Notes under the pieces: model-generated
What the model saw: only the letters and a program-made list of their open reading frames with translations
Database searches by the model: none
Told to the model about the DNA's origin: nothing
Shown: positions 44,212-54,381 of the stretch, piece after piece
Layout: the number at the start of each line of letters is the position of its first letter
How positions within the stretch are numbered: position 1 is the stretch's first letter
Program-made: the position numbers and the translations under genes
Source: DATJPW01 sp963752855
Lineage (GTDB): Bacteria > Desulfobacterota > Desulfomonilia > Desulfomonilales > Desulfomonilaceae
Assembly (NCBI GenBank): GCA_963752855.1
Contig: CAVVZX010000045.1
Span: 62,001 to 126,000, forward strand
Length of the DNA: 64,000 nucleotides
Direction: 5' to 3'

Positions 44212-45198
44212 ATAATCCGCATACACGAACTCACCAAGAAATTCGGCAGGTTAACGGCCCTGGACAATATAACTTTGGAAATCGGGGCAGGGGAACTGTT
44301 CGGATTGCTCGGCCCGAACGGGGCCGGTAAAACCACTCTGATTTCGATCCTTTCAACGATCCTTGCGCCCACCTCCGGCGTCGCCTCGGTTTGCGGCCAC
44401 GATGTTCGCCTGGAGGAAGACGCTGTCAGGCAATGTATTGGCATCGTGTTCCAGGACCCGAGCCTGGATGACGAACTGACGGGCGAGGAGAACCTCGATT
44501 TCCACGGGCGACTGTACGGATTGGACGCCAAGACTCGCAACTCGCGTATCGAGGAAGTGCTCGGACTGGTCGATCTAAAGGATCGCCGGACAGATCTGAT
44601 CAAGACCTACTCAGGCGGAATGCGCCGCCGCCTCGAAATTGCACGAGGTCTGATGCACATGCCTCGCGTCCTGTTCCTTGATGAACCGACCCTCGGGCTG
44701 GACCCTCAAACACGACGCAAAATCTGGGCTTACATAAGGGACCTGAAAGAATCTTTCGGCATGGCCATTATCCTCACTACGCATTATATGGACGAGGCCG
44801 ACCAGTTGTGCTCCAGAATCGCGATAATAGACGAAGGAAAAATCGTGGCAATGGACACTCCGGAAGGCTTGAAGGAAAGCCTTGGCGGAGATCTGCTCGA
44901 ATTGACTACACCCGACCCGAAGCATGAATTCCTTGAACGCCTTCGTTCATTGGAAGATGTCAGGAACATCTCAGCCCAGGATGGAAAAGTGCTCCTCACC
45001 GTAAAGAATGGTGAATCTCTAATCCCCAAGGTTTTCGAGACTGCTCAGTCCTTTTCGGTGGGGATCTCCTCTGTCTCGTTGCGAAAACCCAATCTGGAAG
45101 ATGTGTTTATAAAATTGACCGGACGCGAAATCCGCGACGAAGTAGTTACTGAACCCAAGGAACGTATCAGAATATTCATGCGGACGAGAAAGCGATGA
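44212..45198 (+). CDS. ABC transporter ATP-binding protein (ABC-2 type, drug/antibiotic class)
   Basis: Walker A GPNGAGKTT, Q-loop VFQDPSLDDELT, signature YSGGMRRRLEIARGL, Walker B VLFLDEPTLGLDP and H-loop TTHYMDEAD are all present, followed by a DrrA-like C-terminal region. The conserved first strand IIRIHELTKKFGRLTALDNITLEIG starts upstream of any standard start codon. GGAG at 44193-44196 points to ATA 44212 (after ACC), whereas the first TTG (44275) would remove this strand. Either an ATA start or a base error is involved. The gene overlaps the permease by ATGA. Confidence 0.85.
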   Translation: MIRIHELTKKFGRLTALDNITLEIGAGELFGLLGPNGAGKTTLISILSTILAPTSGVASVCGHDVRLEEDAVRQCIGIVFQDPSLDDELTGEENLDFHGRLYGLDAKTRNSRIEEVLGLVDLKDRRTDLIKTYSGGMRRRLEIARGLMHMPRVLFLDEPTLGLDPQTRRKIWAYIRDLKESFGMAIILTTHYMDEADQLCSRIAIIDEGKIVAMDTPEGLKESLGGDLLELTTPDPKHEFLERLRSLEDVRNISAQDGKVLLTVKNGESLIPKVFETAQSFSVGISSVSLRKPNLEDVFIKLTGREIRDEVVTEPKERIRIFMRTRKR

Positions 45199-45950
45199 AC
45201 TCCGCCGTCACTGTGCATACTCTGTGGCTCAGGGAAATCAAACGATTCCAGAGGAACCGTAGCAGACTAATCGGTTCTATGGCTCTGCCTCTATTATTTC
45301 TGGTTGTGTTGGGGAGCGGTTACGGCCGGTACTTCAGCTACAGAAGCAACGTATCCTACATGGAATACATAGGACCTGGAATTATCGGCATGTCGCTGCT
45401 CTTTTCGTCGATGCTGGGAGGAATAAGCGTCCTTTGGGACAGACAATTCGGGTTCTTGAAGGAAATACTGGTCGCGCCTGTGAGCAGAATCGCAATCATG
45501 GCCGGAAAGACCCTTGGGACCGTGACCACTGCCATGATCAAAGGCGCGGTATTTCTGATCGCGCTTGTCGCCGCGGGTCTGGTCAAGTTTGATCCGCTGG
45601 GCATGCTGATCGCTCTGGTATTCATGTTTTTGATTTCGACCGCGTTTGTCAGCCTGGGCATTGCGGTTGCAGCTCAAATGACGGACCCGCACGGTTTTCA
45701 GTTGATCATGAATTTCTTGACCATGCCCGTGTTCTTCTTGTCGGGAGCGCTGTTTCCTTTGGACGGAGTGCCCGAGTGGCTCTTTGTGATAGCTCACTTT
45801 AATCCACTCACCTATGGTGTGGACGGGATGCGCTATGCGCTTGGCGGACCGCACCACTTTTCACCGTTGACGGATTTCGTGGTTCTTCTTATTTTCTGGG
45901 GGATTACAACACTGGCCGGCGCTTTGTTGTTTCGGAGAATGTCGGTCTAA
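45195..45950 (+). CDS. ABC-2 type permease
   Basis: 251 residues with six predicted transmembrane helices, including LIGSMALPLLFLVVLGSG, LGTVTTAMIKGAVFLIALVAAGL and MLIALVFMFLISTAFVSLGIAVAAQ. FLSGALFPLDGVPEWLFVIAHFNPLTYGVDGMRYALGG is the conserved C-terminal signature of ABC-2 exporters. It overlaps the ATPase by ATGA. The pair likely exports a drug, lipid or polysaccharide precursor; the substrate is unknown. Confidence 0.88.
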   Translation: MNSAVTVHTLWLREIKRFQRNRSRLIGSMALPLLFLVVLGSGYGRYFSYRSNVSYMEYIGPGIIGMSLLFSSMLGGISVLWDRQFGFLKEILVAPVSRIAIMAGKTLGTVTTAMIKGAVFLIALVAAGLVKFDPLGMLIALVFMFLISTAFVSLGIAVAAQMTDPHGFQLIMNFLTMPVFFLSGALFPLDGVPEWLFVIAHFNPLTYGVDGMRYALGGPHHFSPLTDFVVLLIFWGITTLAGALLFRRMSV

Positions 45951-46021
45951 TCAGGCCGCTGCCTGAATAGTGAGCGACTACATGGCCTCTTCCTTCAACG
46001 GGATCACGTGCAAATAGTCGG

Positions 46022-46927
46022 CTATGGGTTTCCGGATAAATTCCAAGATCCTTGTGTGTTAAGATGGACCGGCGCCATCTGGCGCTTTTCTTCTTCCGAC
46101 AAGACAAGCTCGCCGCTTTCCGACGCCAGAATGATACGGAAGGGAATGTTCAGCCTGCGGTTCACCCGTTCCGGAATCCCGAAGCCGTAATTCAGGTGAC
46201 CGGTACCGGCAATGATCAACATCGTGGTATCCTTGCCCTTGGGCGCCTTGAGGAATTCCACAACAGCACGGGCCATGGTCGCATCACGGAGGCACTGGGC
46301 CAGAACAATATTGTGCAGGCTTTTGTCTTCAAAAGCTTTATGAACTCTCAGTCTAAGACGCAAAAGTCGGTCATTTAACGGGTTAATTTGCTCCAGGTCT
46401 CCGGGGAGCGATACCCTGTCTTCCGGAGATAAACCTGCCAAGCCTTCTCTGGCAAGTTTCCGCACCAACTTGTCAGGAGCGTTAAGTCCGATGACGGGAA
46501 TTCCGAGGTCCCTCGCAGTCGTCAGGACCGGTTCGTAATCCTTCAGGTTGGTCCAATGTTCTTTGCCCAGTTCTCTGATCAGATCGTTAATCTCTTGCTT
46601 TCCGGCAAGCCAGCGGTCAAGTATCGGCTGGTGCTCTACGGAGAACATCTCCATTCCCAACGCAAGTTTCAGCCCCCGTTCCTTCAGCCTCTTCAGGATG
46701 TCTGCCTGGAGTTTATGGTGCCGAGCAATTGTATGAATCTCGCCAAGATAGATGATTCCGGCTTCGGCCAGGTCATCGAGCATCGTCTCCATCTCGACCG
46801 GCTCTCCCATCAGCACATCTACGATAAAAGGAGAGTCTGAATCCAACGCCCGCGCCTCCGCCGCTATTGCGTAAATCGCAACGAGGACTAAGAAGAAATA
46901 TGTCGTCTCTCTAAATAGTTTGATCAA
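46022..46927 (-). CDS. ChaN-family (iron/haem-regulated) exported protein
   Basis: 301 residues with an N-terminal signal (TTYFFLVLVAIYAIAAEARA). IIYLGEIHTIARHHKLQADILKRLKERGLKLALGMEMFSVEHQPILDRW and LIIAGTGHLNYGFGIPERV match the ChaN/COG3016 family, whose Campylobacter member binds haem. The conserved GExH and GxGH histidines are present. It overlaps acyP by ATGA, so the two are cotranslated. A haem or iron role is inferred from the family only. Confidence 0.8.
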   Translation of the reverse strand: MIKLFRETTYFFLVLVAIYAIAAEARALDSDSPFIVDVLMGEPVEMETMLDDLAEAGIIYLGEIHTIARHHKLQADILKRLKERGLKLALGMEMFSVEHQPILDRWLAGKQEINDLIRELGKEHWTNLKDYEPVLTTARDLGIPVIGLNAPDKLVRKLAREGLAGLSPEDRVSLPGDLEQINPLNDRLLRLRLRVHKAFEDKSLHNIVLAQCLRDATMARAVVEFLKAPKGKDTTMLIIAGTGHLNYGFGIPERVNRRLNIPFRIILASESGELVLSEEEKRQMAPVHLNTQGSWNLSGNP

Positions 46928-47217
46928 AACGACGAACCTGTGAAGCGGACATCGAAGTCCGTAAATTCTCCTGTGGGCCTTTCTTCCTGAATCTGCACAT
47001 GATCCACCCGGCTCGCAGGAGGCCCCTTACGGCACCAGGCGACAACAGAATTCACGTCTTCTTCCTTGCCTTCAAATAAGGCCTCAACTCGACCGTCCGC
47101 AAGGTTACGCACCCAGCCGTATACTCCGTTGTCGCGCGCGACATCTCTGGTGTAGTATCGGAATGCGACTCCCTGAACTCTTCCTGATATCAATACCCTA
47201 CGACGTATTGTAGACAT
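46924..47217 (-). CDS. acyP: Acylphosphatase
   Basis: A 97-residue protein hydrolysing carboxyl-phosphate bonds. The catalytic Arg is in GRVQGVAFRYYTRDVA and the catalytic Asn in GWVRNLADGRVEALFEG, both as in the family. The length is standard. First gene of an overlapping pair with the ChaN-like gene, directly upstream of ligA's 3' end. Confidence 0.93.
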   Translation of the reverse strand: MSTIRRRVLISGRVQGVAFRYYTRDVARDNGVYGWVRNLADGRVEALFEGKEEDVNSVVAWCRKGPPASRVDHVQIQEERPTGEFTDFDVRFTGSSF

Positions 47218-47232
47218 ACGCTCCTCTCCAAT

Positions 47233-49267
47233 TCAAATTCCGGCCAGTTTTCGAAAATCATCCTCGGTCAAAATCGTGATCCCGAGTTCTCTGGCCTTGT
47301 CTAGCTTGGAACCGGGGTCAGTTCCGACCACAACATAGTCGGTCTTTCGGCTGACCGATCCGGTCACTTTTCCGCCCGCGGCTTCCACAGCCAACTTGAG
47401 CGTCGGATCTTTCTATGGAAAGCGCTCCCGTAAAAACTATGGCTTTACCCGTTAGAGGAGTCTCAGCTCCCCCCTCTGGGGCCGGTGGAGCCACAGGCTT
47501 GATTCCTGCGCTGAGGAGCCGTTGAATCATTTCCACATTTCGCTGTTCCCGAAAGAATGAAGCCACACTTTGGGCCACTTCGGGGCCAATGCCGTGTATA
47601 CGCTGAAGGTCATTGACGCTCTGGGCGGACAATGTCTCCAGGTCCCGAAACGCATCAATGAGGAGCCGCGCCACATGCTCACCCACCAGCGGAATACCAA
47701 GCGCGTACAAGAAGCGATCCGCTGAAACCTCTTTAGATCGTTCAAGCGCCTCCATGATGTTAGACGTGGATTTATCGGCCATGCGCTCCAATGACGCCAA
47801 TGTCTCTTTGCTCAGGAAATAGAGATCGGCAGGCGTATGGACAAGGCCACGATCGACAAGTTGGTCAACGAGCTTGTAGCCCAAGCCTTCTATGTCCATA
47901 GCGCCTCTTGACGCAAAATGTCTGATGGTCTCTTTGATGCGGGCAGGGCAGGAAACATTTACGCATCTTTTTGCAGCTTGCCCGGTAAGCCGAACGGCTT
48001 CAGAGCCGCACACCGGGCATTTGTCAGGAATTGAATACGGCCGGGTTTGGTCGGGCCGCAATTCCCGAACTACCTTCACTATTTCGGGAATGACATCGCC
48101 CGCTCGCTGAATGACAACCGTGTCTCCTTCTCGAATGTCCTTCCGGTCAATTTCATCCTGATTGTGCAACGTGGCCCGGCTGACGGTTACGCCACCTATA
48201 GCGACAGGCTCCATGAGAGCTAGCGGGGTCAAGGCGCCGGTACGGCCTACGTTCACTTCAATTTTCAAAACCTTTGTCATGGCCTGCATCGGCTCGAATT
48301 TGAAAGCCACAGCCCAGCGCGGAGAACGAGTTTTCAAACCCAAAGCCACCTGGTCCGCCAAGGAGTTAACTTTAACCACGGCCCCATCGATTTCATAAGG
48401 CAGATGTTCTCTGACCTCTTGGAGTTTCCGATAGTGGTCCAGGACCTCTTCGATGTCCTTGCACAAACGGGCATTGTCGAGGTTGGCGGGGAGCCCAAGC
48501 GCAGCAAGGCCCTCGAGCAATTCCATATGAGTATCGGGTAAGCCGGGTTCAGCCCTTCCAACGCCGTGCGCCCTAAATTTTAACGGCCTTTTTGCAGTAA
48601 CCCGTGGGTCCAATTGGCGTAACGAACCCGCCGAGGCATTGCGAGGATTGGCAAAAGGTGGCAGTCCCGCTTCATCGCGGCTCAGATTAAGCTCGTCGAA
48701 ATCGGCCCGATCCATAAAGATTTCGCCACGCACGTCCAGCAAAGCGACTCCGGTGAACCAGCCTTCGTCTTTCAAGCGTAGAGGAATCGCTTTGACGGTC
48801 CGCACATTTGCTGTGACGTCTTCACCGACGTAACCGTCGCCGCGTGTAGAACCGGATACTAGAAGACCGTTCTCATAGACAAGCTCGAGAGCGACCCCAT
48901 CGAGCTTGGGTTCCACCACGTAATTGACGCGTTTCCCATTGCCAAGAGTTCGCTTGACACGCTGGTCGAATTCTTTGATTTCCGACTCTTCAAACACGTT
49001 GGAAAGCGAAAGCATCGGCAAAGCGTGTGGGATTTCACCGAATTTCTCTAATGGCTCCCCACCAACACGCTGGGTGGGCGAATCGGGAGTGATCAGATCA
49101 GGGTAAGTCTGCTCAAGTTCCTGCAATCTTCTGAACAGTAGATCATATTCGGCATCGGATATTTCAGGGCTGTCCAACACATAATAGAGACTATCATGTC
49201 GCCGAATTTCCACGCGAAGTCGGTTGATTTCCTCGATAATTTGTTCAGGGATTTTTCGATCCGGCAT
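47233..49267 (-). CDS. ligA: NAD+-dependent DNA ligase, frameshifted near the C-terminus
   Basis: About 678 codons. The adenylated lysine is K121 in EPKLDGVALE, the OB-fold segment VGRTGALTPLA and the four-cysteine zinc finger (CPVCGSEAVR...CVNVSCPARI) are present, followed by helix-hairpin-helix repeats and the BRCT domain. The main frame is lost near 47400-47415. The BRCT tail DPTLKLAVEAAGGKV to RKLAGI resumes in another frame and stops at 47233-47235. Observed GAAAGAT against the expected GAAAAAGAT indicates loss of two A residues. As an essential gene it is very unlikely to be truly broken, so a sequence error is likely. Confidence 0.92.
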
Positions 49268-49414
49268 AGATCGCTATGTTCTCATACAGTGATCACGATG
49301 TTGCTCTTTATTCATATGAGGCATCAGTAATTGTTTGGCAAGAAAATACCGGGTTTGTTCAATCGGACATCAAAACCACGAGTGACTGTTTGATTGCCGA
49401 AATATACATTATAC

Positions 49415-49439
49415 AAAAAAAAGACGGCTCTATGAGCCG
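49415..49439 (-). terminator. Rho-independent terminator for the liv cluster end
   Basis: On the minus strand CGGCTC-ATA-GAGCCG is followed by TC and a run of eight T. It lies 62 nt beyond the stop of the last minus-strand gene of the liv cluster (49501). Confidence 0.8.
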
Positions 49440-49500
49440 CCCGACAAAATATTAGACCCAATATCAACAAAAATTTGTTATTCGCAGCGAAACAAGGCCG

Positions 49501-50088
49501 TTACTTTTTGGGCCATTTACCGGTGAAAGTGACCCTAATTTCTTTGCCTTTTTCATCCTTGAAGAGCGCTGTTCCGTTGGTGACCTCAATCGGGAACGAG
49601 AAATCACCCACGGTTTCCCACCACTTCTTAACCAGAGCGCCTGCAGTTGTCTTCATTTCCTGCATCCGGGCAACGTTTCCTGCTCCGACACTCAGATTAC
49701 CGATAGTGGGCAAGGTCTCACTAGTAACCACAACGCGTAATTCGTTTGTCTTTCCTCCGGGAATCCATTGATCGTCGTAAACCATCGGGGTAGACACTTC
49801 AAATCCGTCAAAAGAGGTCGTGAACGAAAGTTCATCGAGCATCACAGGGGCTTTGCCCGGGTTTTTGATGGTTAGGACGTATCCCAAATTTAGCATTGCT
49901 CCGACAGCCAGATCTTTCCCGGGTTCTTTTTCGCTTTTGTAGTCAACTCTCGGTTTCGCGAAAAATGGCTGAATAGCGGCCACTTCCACCCGTTCCAGAG
50001 TAATTACCGGTTGCTGAGCCATAGCCGGCAAAATGGTGAATCCAAATGCTGCCACGATAGCCACGATTATCGTAACTGCTTTCTTCAT
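49501..50088 (-). CDS. Exported protein, LEA2/WHy-like
   Basis: 195 residues with a signal peptide (AVTIIVAIVAAFGFTILPAMAQQ). The mature part is one beta-rich domain: LNLGYVLTIKNPGKAPVMLDELSFTTSFDGFEVSTPM, then IPGGKTNELRVVVTSETLP and SFPIEVTNGTALFK. The pattern of ligand-free beta strands with KNPxKAPV resembles LEA14/WHy domains. It is last in the minus-strand liv cluster and 28 nt after livF, suggesting an accessory periplasmic role. Start ATG 50088 follows GAAAAGGAGAGACT. Confidence 0.6.
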   Translation of the reverse strand: MKKAVTIIVAIVAAFGFTILPAMAQQPVITLERVEVAAIQPFFAKPRVDYKSEKEPGKDLAVGAMLNLGYVLTIKNPGKAPVMLDELSFTTSFDGFEVSTPMVYDDQWIPGGKTNELRVVVTSETLPTIGNLSVGAGNVARMQEMKTTAGALVKKWWETVGDFSFPIEVTNGTALFKDEKGKEIRVTFTGKWPKK

Positions 50089-50116
50089 AGTCTCTCCTTT
50101 TCCTCCAAGGGGCCTG

Positions 50117-50923
50117 TTAAGCAATCCAACGTTTACGTCTCTTGTAATGTTTGACGTCTCTGAAGCTCTTTCTGCCGCCAACATCAGTCAGCCCGAGATA
50201 GAAATCCCGTATATCAGGGTTTTCCTTGAGTTTCTCGGAGGAATCATCCATAACGATGCGCCCGTTTTCCATGACGTAGGCATGGGGAGCAACGGTAAGA
50301 GCGAGCTTCACATTCTGTTCCACCAGGAGAATGGGGATTTTCTCTTCTCTGTTGAGGCGTTGAATAATCTCGAAGATCTCTTTGATCAGCAGAGGCGCCA
50401 AACCCATGGAGGGTTCATCCAGCAGCATTAGCTTGGGCTGAGCCATCATGGCCCTCCCGATGACGCACATCTGCTGCTCGCCTCCGCTCACAAAGCCTGC
50501 CATGACGTTCCGGCGCTCATGAAGTCTGGGGAAATAGTGGTAAACCATCTCGAGGCGTTCTTTTAGGCCGGTTGGCCTTAGGTGTCCCCCAACAATGAGG
50601 TTCTCCTCGACGGTGAGATGTTCGAAAACGCGTCTCCCTTCGATGATCTGAATGATCCCTCGATGGGAGATCTGCTCCGCTCCCAGCTTGTGGATTCGTT
50701 CACCCAGGAACTCAATGCTGCCGTCGGTTACGGCGCCGTCCTCATGATTGAGCAGGCCCGATATGGCCTTCAGGGTTGTGCTCTTGCCGGCGCCGTTGGC
50801 GCCCAAAAGGGCAACAATTCCCCCTGCCGGAACTTCAATGGAGACACCCTTGAGGACCAGGATTACCTCGTGGTACCTGACCTCAATATTGTTGATCTTC
50901 AAAATTTTGCCATTCTCAGCCAC
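50117..50923 (-). CDS. livF: Branched-chain amino acid-type ABC transporter ATP-binding protein (LivF)
   Basis: 268 residues from GTG 50923, which follows GGAGAGGGAGAAGACT. Walker A LGANGAGKSTT, Q-loop segment IIQIIEGRRVFEHLTVEENL, signature FVSGGEQQMCVIGRAMM and Walker B LMLLDEPSMGLAP are present. The LivF-specific EGRRVF/LTVEEN pattern distinguishes it from LivG. It provides ATP hydrolysis for the periplasmic-binding-protein uptake system encoded upstream. Confidence 0.9.
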   Translation of the reverse strand: MAENGKILKINNIEVRYHEVILVLKGVSIEVPAGGIVALLGANGAGKSTTLKAISGLLNHEDGAVTDGSIEFLGERIHKLGAEQISHRGIIQIIEGRRVFEHLTVEENLIVGGHLRPTGLKERLEMVYHYFPRLHERRNVMAGFVSGGEQQMCVIGRAMMAQPKLMLLDEPSMGLAPLLIKEIFEIIQRLNREEKIPILLVEQNVKLALTVAPHAYVMENGRIVMDDSSEKLKENPDIRDFYLGLTDVGGRKSFRDVKHYKRRKRWIA

Positions 50924-51001
50924 AGTCTTCTCCCTCTCCGGGTAACGCTGTAGTATCAATCCCGGCCTTCACGGGGTGCAAATACGCCCCGTCAACTGAA
51001 A

Positions 51002-52258
51002 TCACCAGCCGAGCCAGCTCTGCCATTTGTCCGGGAATTTCTCTTTCATGTTGATCTGTTTGAACAACACTATCTTGCCGTCCTTAATCGTATAAAGGTT
51101 AACAACAGGGCTTGGTCTGTGGTCTTTGTCCGTGATGGTTGTGCTAGGGCGTCCCAACGCATTAGGAGTATTGAATGGAAACCAGTCCTTGAATGATTCA
51201 ATAGCTGCCTTGATAGACGGACCGTCGAGCTTTCCTTTCTTATCTGCTATGCCTAGTCCGCCGGCAGCCATGGCCACTTTCAGCCAGCCCTGAACGGTTC
51301 GAACATCCCTCTTCTCCATAGGCACGCCTGGATTGACTTTCTTACAGTATTCCACGACCTTGTCCATCAATGGCACATCCATTCCCAGAAACGCGCACGA
51401 GGCTGCTCCTATGCAACCCTCGCCGGCCTTGCCGGTCATTCTCACGAGGTTCAGGTCAAAGCCCCAGTTGTTCATTATGTGATCTACTTCCAGTCCCAGA
51501 GCATGGGCATCCTTTACTGTGGTGGCGACCGACATGGTCGTATTGCCATGCCACATTACGGTTGCCTTCTCTTCCTTGGCGACAGCGACCTGACTCTTGG
51601 CGTCGAGAGCCGTCAAGGAGACGTCCATGTCTTTTCCGACTTCTATGCCCAGCAACTTCGCCTGGTCTTTAATGGCCTTAATTGGAGCGCTGGAATACGG
51701 GGAGGCAAACATGTAGGAACAGACCAGCTTCGGCTTCTGGCCTTCCTCTCTGGCTTTTTTCCACTTATCGCTCTTTTGCCACACTTCTTCGTACCAGGCC
51801 GTAAGGGCTGCTCTGGCGTTAGTGGAATAGTCAGTGCTGTAAACGAAATTGTACGGGGTCTTGGCCGGGTCGCACAAATGGCCTGACAAGGAGTCGGAGA
51901 TCGTCACCATTTTGTCTTTATTAACTGTTGGAGAAAGCGCTTCCGTATCTCCGGTGCCCCACTGCAATAACAGAGCGATCTTGTCGTAATCTCTGAAACG
52001 CTTGTATATGGTGATAGCTTCCGGGACCCTGTATCCATAGTCATAAAGGAGGAGCTTGATTTTTTTTCCGTTGATACCACCAGTATCATTGATATAAGTG
52101 ACGCATTCTCTCACTCCTAGCGCGGCGTCTTTTCCAACGTCCGATGTTGCGCCGGTCAAATCATTGATCGAGCCGATCTTAATTTCGTCTGCTGCGAAAA
52201 CCGTGCAGCAAAACAACATGGAAAACACGGTTACCAGCAGGATTCTACCAATCCTCAT
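51002..52258 (-). CDS. livK: Branched-chain amino acid-type ABC transporter substrate-binding protein (LivK-like)
   Basis: 418 residues with a signal peptide (RIGRILLVTVFSMLFCCTVFAADE). The type I periplasmic-binding fold starts EIKIGSINDLTGATSDVGKDAALGVRECVTYINDTGGINGKKIKLLLYDYGYRVPEAITIYKRF, standard for this family. The ligand-specifying residues cannot be deduced. An acyl-CoA synthetase gene within the same cluster suggests the ligand may be an aromatic or fatty acid rather than only leucine. Start ATG 52258 follows GGGAGGTGTAGT. Confidence 0.85.
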   Translation of the reverse strand: MRIGRILLVTVFSMLFCCTVFAADEIKIGSINDLTGATSDVGKDAALGVRECVTYINDTGGINGKKIKLLLYDYGYRVPEAITIYKRFRDYDKIALLLQWGTGDTEALSPTVNKDKMVTISDSLSGHLCDPAKTPYNFVYSTDYSTNARAALTAWYEEVWQKSDKWKKAREEGQKPKLVCSYMFASPYSSAPIKAIKDQAKLLGIEVGKDMDVSLTALDAKSQVAVAKEEKATVMWHGNTTMSVATTVKDAHALGLEVDHIMNNWGFDLNLVRMTGKAGEGCIGAASCAFLGMDVPLMDKVVEYCKKVNPGVPMEKRDVRTVQGWLKVAMAAGGLGIADKKGKLDGPSIKAAIESFKDWFPFNTPNALGRPSTTITDKDHRPSPVVNLYTIKDGKIVLFKQINMKEKFPDKWQSWLGW

Positions 52259-52346
52259 ACTACACCTCCCTTTTCTTGGTTGATTAATAGAGTTAGAAGT
52301 AATTGCCACTGGTCGCGCCCGATCACCCCCTTTCGATTAAGAAAAA

Positions 52347-53472
52347 TCACTTTCCTGTGTAAGAAAAAGGCCAAAGGTTGAAATAGTTTTTTAATTGCCA
52401 ATACCTATAGCTCAAACCATTGGGCTCGTAGATGAGGAAGAAAATAATCGCCAGGCCAAATGCCGATTCCTTGAAGAAAATAATCTTAGTCGTGACCCAG
52501 CCCAGACTTGGATAAGACACCATAACGAAATCGCTTAGTCCAAGCACCATTATTTCAAGAGCCTTGAACACCATCACGACAAAAATGGACCCGAAAACCA
52601 GGCCCTGAATGCTTCCTACCCCGCCGATAAGGATGATCCCCACCCAGAGAAGAGAATAGAAACCATTCATAATGTTCGGGGCTGACGAAAAAGAGGGCGC
52701 TTATGTAAAAAGAACCCGCGATCCCTGCAAAAAAGCCGGCGACAAAAAAAGCCGATAGTTTGTACAGGTACTATGTTTACGCCCATAGTTTCTGCAGCGA
52801 TATCGTTATCTCGTATGGCTACCCATGCGCGGCCCAGTTTTGATCGCAATATATTACCCATAGCCAAAAGACACAGCACCACCAAGACTACTGAAAAATA
52901 GTAGATTTCTACGTCAGACTCTACCGCCCACGGCCCGAGCTTCACGTGTTCCGGCTGGCAGAGCAAAGGACTGACCGCGTCCGCCTATTTGGCTCACGTA
53001 CTGGGTGATAATCAACGGTACGGTTATCCATTGCGCGGCCATTGTGGTCATGATGAGATAAAAGCCTTTAACTCTGGCCGAGGGTAATCCAAACAGAACC
53101 GACCAAAGTCCGGCCGTAATTCCTGCGCAGAGTCATGCTCAAAGGATATGCCACGCCCGCGTCAATGAACGACTGCGGCCAGGGCACAAACAACACCATA
53201 TATGCGCTGGTGTAAGCTCCTACGGCGACAAAAGCCGCATGCCCGAGCGTTATTTGGCCGCAGTAGCCAATTAGAAGTTGCACGCCAAGAGCTGCCAAGA
53301 TGTAATAATTGATAGTGTAGGCTATACTTAACCACTGGGGATCCACTAGAAAGGGGAAAGCGATCATTGCGATCAACAGGAGGATCATCTTCCCTTTTAT
53401 AAAGGGGGTACGCCACCACTTTTGATCTTCGGCATAAGATTCGAAATACGTGCCACAGGGAAGATAACTCAT
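52347..53472 (-). CDS. livM: Branched-chain amino acid-type ABC permease (LivM), several frameshifts
   Basis: Joined fragments cover a LivM-type permease of about 375 residues. They are KMILLLIAMIAFPFLVDPQWLSIAYTINYYILAALGVQLLIGYCGQITLGHAAFVAVGAYTSAYM, then ILRSKLGRAWVAIRDNDIAAETMGVNIVPVQ, then FYSLLWVGIILIGGVGSIQGLVFGSIFVVMVF. The GRAWVAIRDND..AETMGVN loop is the family's EAA-like coupling region. At least four frame changes occur between about 52660 and 53140. No other gene in the cluster is so damaged, so either local sequence quality is poor or this permease is decaying. Confidence 0.75.
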
Positions 53473-53475
53473 CAG

Positions 53476-54381
53476 CTACACCCTTTCTATTCTTTCCCAG
53501 CCCCAGAGGCCGTAGGGTTTGAACAACAGAAAGACGACCATGAAAATGAATGGAGCGATCTCTTTAATTCCGCCCGGGAAGTACCTGTCAAAGTAACCCC
53601 CTGCAAGATTTTGCAGAATACCTATCGTTATACCGCCCACAATAGCGCCGGGGACCGAGTTGAGTCCGCCGAAAACGACAACAGGTAGAACCAGCAAGCC
53701 CAACAAACTCACTGAATAATTAAGCCCGTTGATGTTCCCCAACAGCGTTCCACCAACGCCGGCGGACATAAATGCAATTCCCCATGCGAGCGCGTATACG
53801 AACTTGGCGCTGACTCCAAGCGAAAGAGCGGCCATTTCATCGTCGGCGCAAGCCTGCATCGACAGTCCCCAACGGGTATATTTGAAAAATGCGACGAATA
53901 TGACCATAAGGACCAGCGAAGCTATGAAACTCCATAGATAAACCTCGCCGATAGCAATGCCTCCAATCAGTATCGGATCGATAGAGAAGATTCTAGGAAG
54001 GAAAACCTGCGTATCGGTGTCCCAAATAATAAAAACCATTCCTTTAAAAAAGAAGGATAGACCAACCGTCACCATGATCACGGCCAAAACCGGCTCGCCT
54101 ATCATTTTTCTCAGGAATATGCGTTCGGTAAGCAGACCTAGAATAAGTCCCGTAATGAGTGTGCAGATCAAGGCTGCCACGAACGCTGAGTTGATGGGCA
54201 TGAAAGTCACGAATCGTTCATACAAACCGAGACAGACGTAGCCGCCGATCATGGTCAGCTCACCCATCGCTAGGTTCAAGACACCGGAGCATTTGTAAAT
54301 CAGCACCCATCCGAGGGCCACGAGCGCAAAAATGGAACCGAGCATGACACCCGTAACAACGAGTTGCAAAAAGAATTCCAT
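53476..54381 (-). CDS. livH: Branched-chain amino acid-type ABC permease (LivH)
   Basis: 301 residues, intact, eight or so transmembrane helices beginning FLQLVVTGVMLGSIFALVALGWVLIYKCSGVLNLAMGELTMIGGYV. The coupling loop is RWGLSMQACADDEMAALSLGV. LNSVPGAIVGGITIGILQNL is the conserved C-terminal region. It forms the membrane channel with LivM. It is separated from livM by three bases and directly abuts the acyl-CoA synthetase gene, indicating one operon. Confidence 0.9.
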   Translation of the reverse strand: MEFFLQLVVTGVMLGSIFALVALGWVLIYKCSGVLNLAMGELTMIGGYVCLGLYERFVTFMPINSAFVAALICTLITGLILGLLTERIFLRKMIGEPVLAVIMVTVGLSFFFKGMVFIIWDTDTQVFLPRIFSIDPILIGGIAIGEVYLWSFIASLVLMVIFVAFFKYTRWGLSMQACADDEMAALSLGVSAKFVYALAWGIAFMSAGVGGTLLGNINGLNYSVSLLGLLVLPVVVFGGLNSVPGAIVGGITIGILQNLAGGYFDRYFPGGIKEIAPFIFMVVFLLFKPYGLWGWERIERV

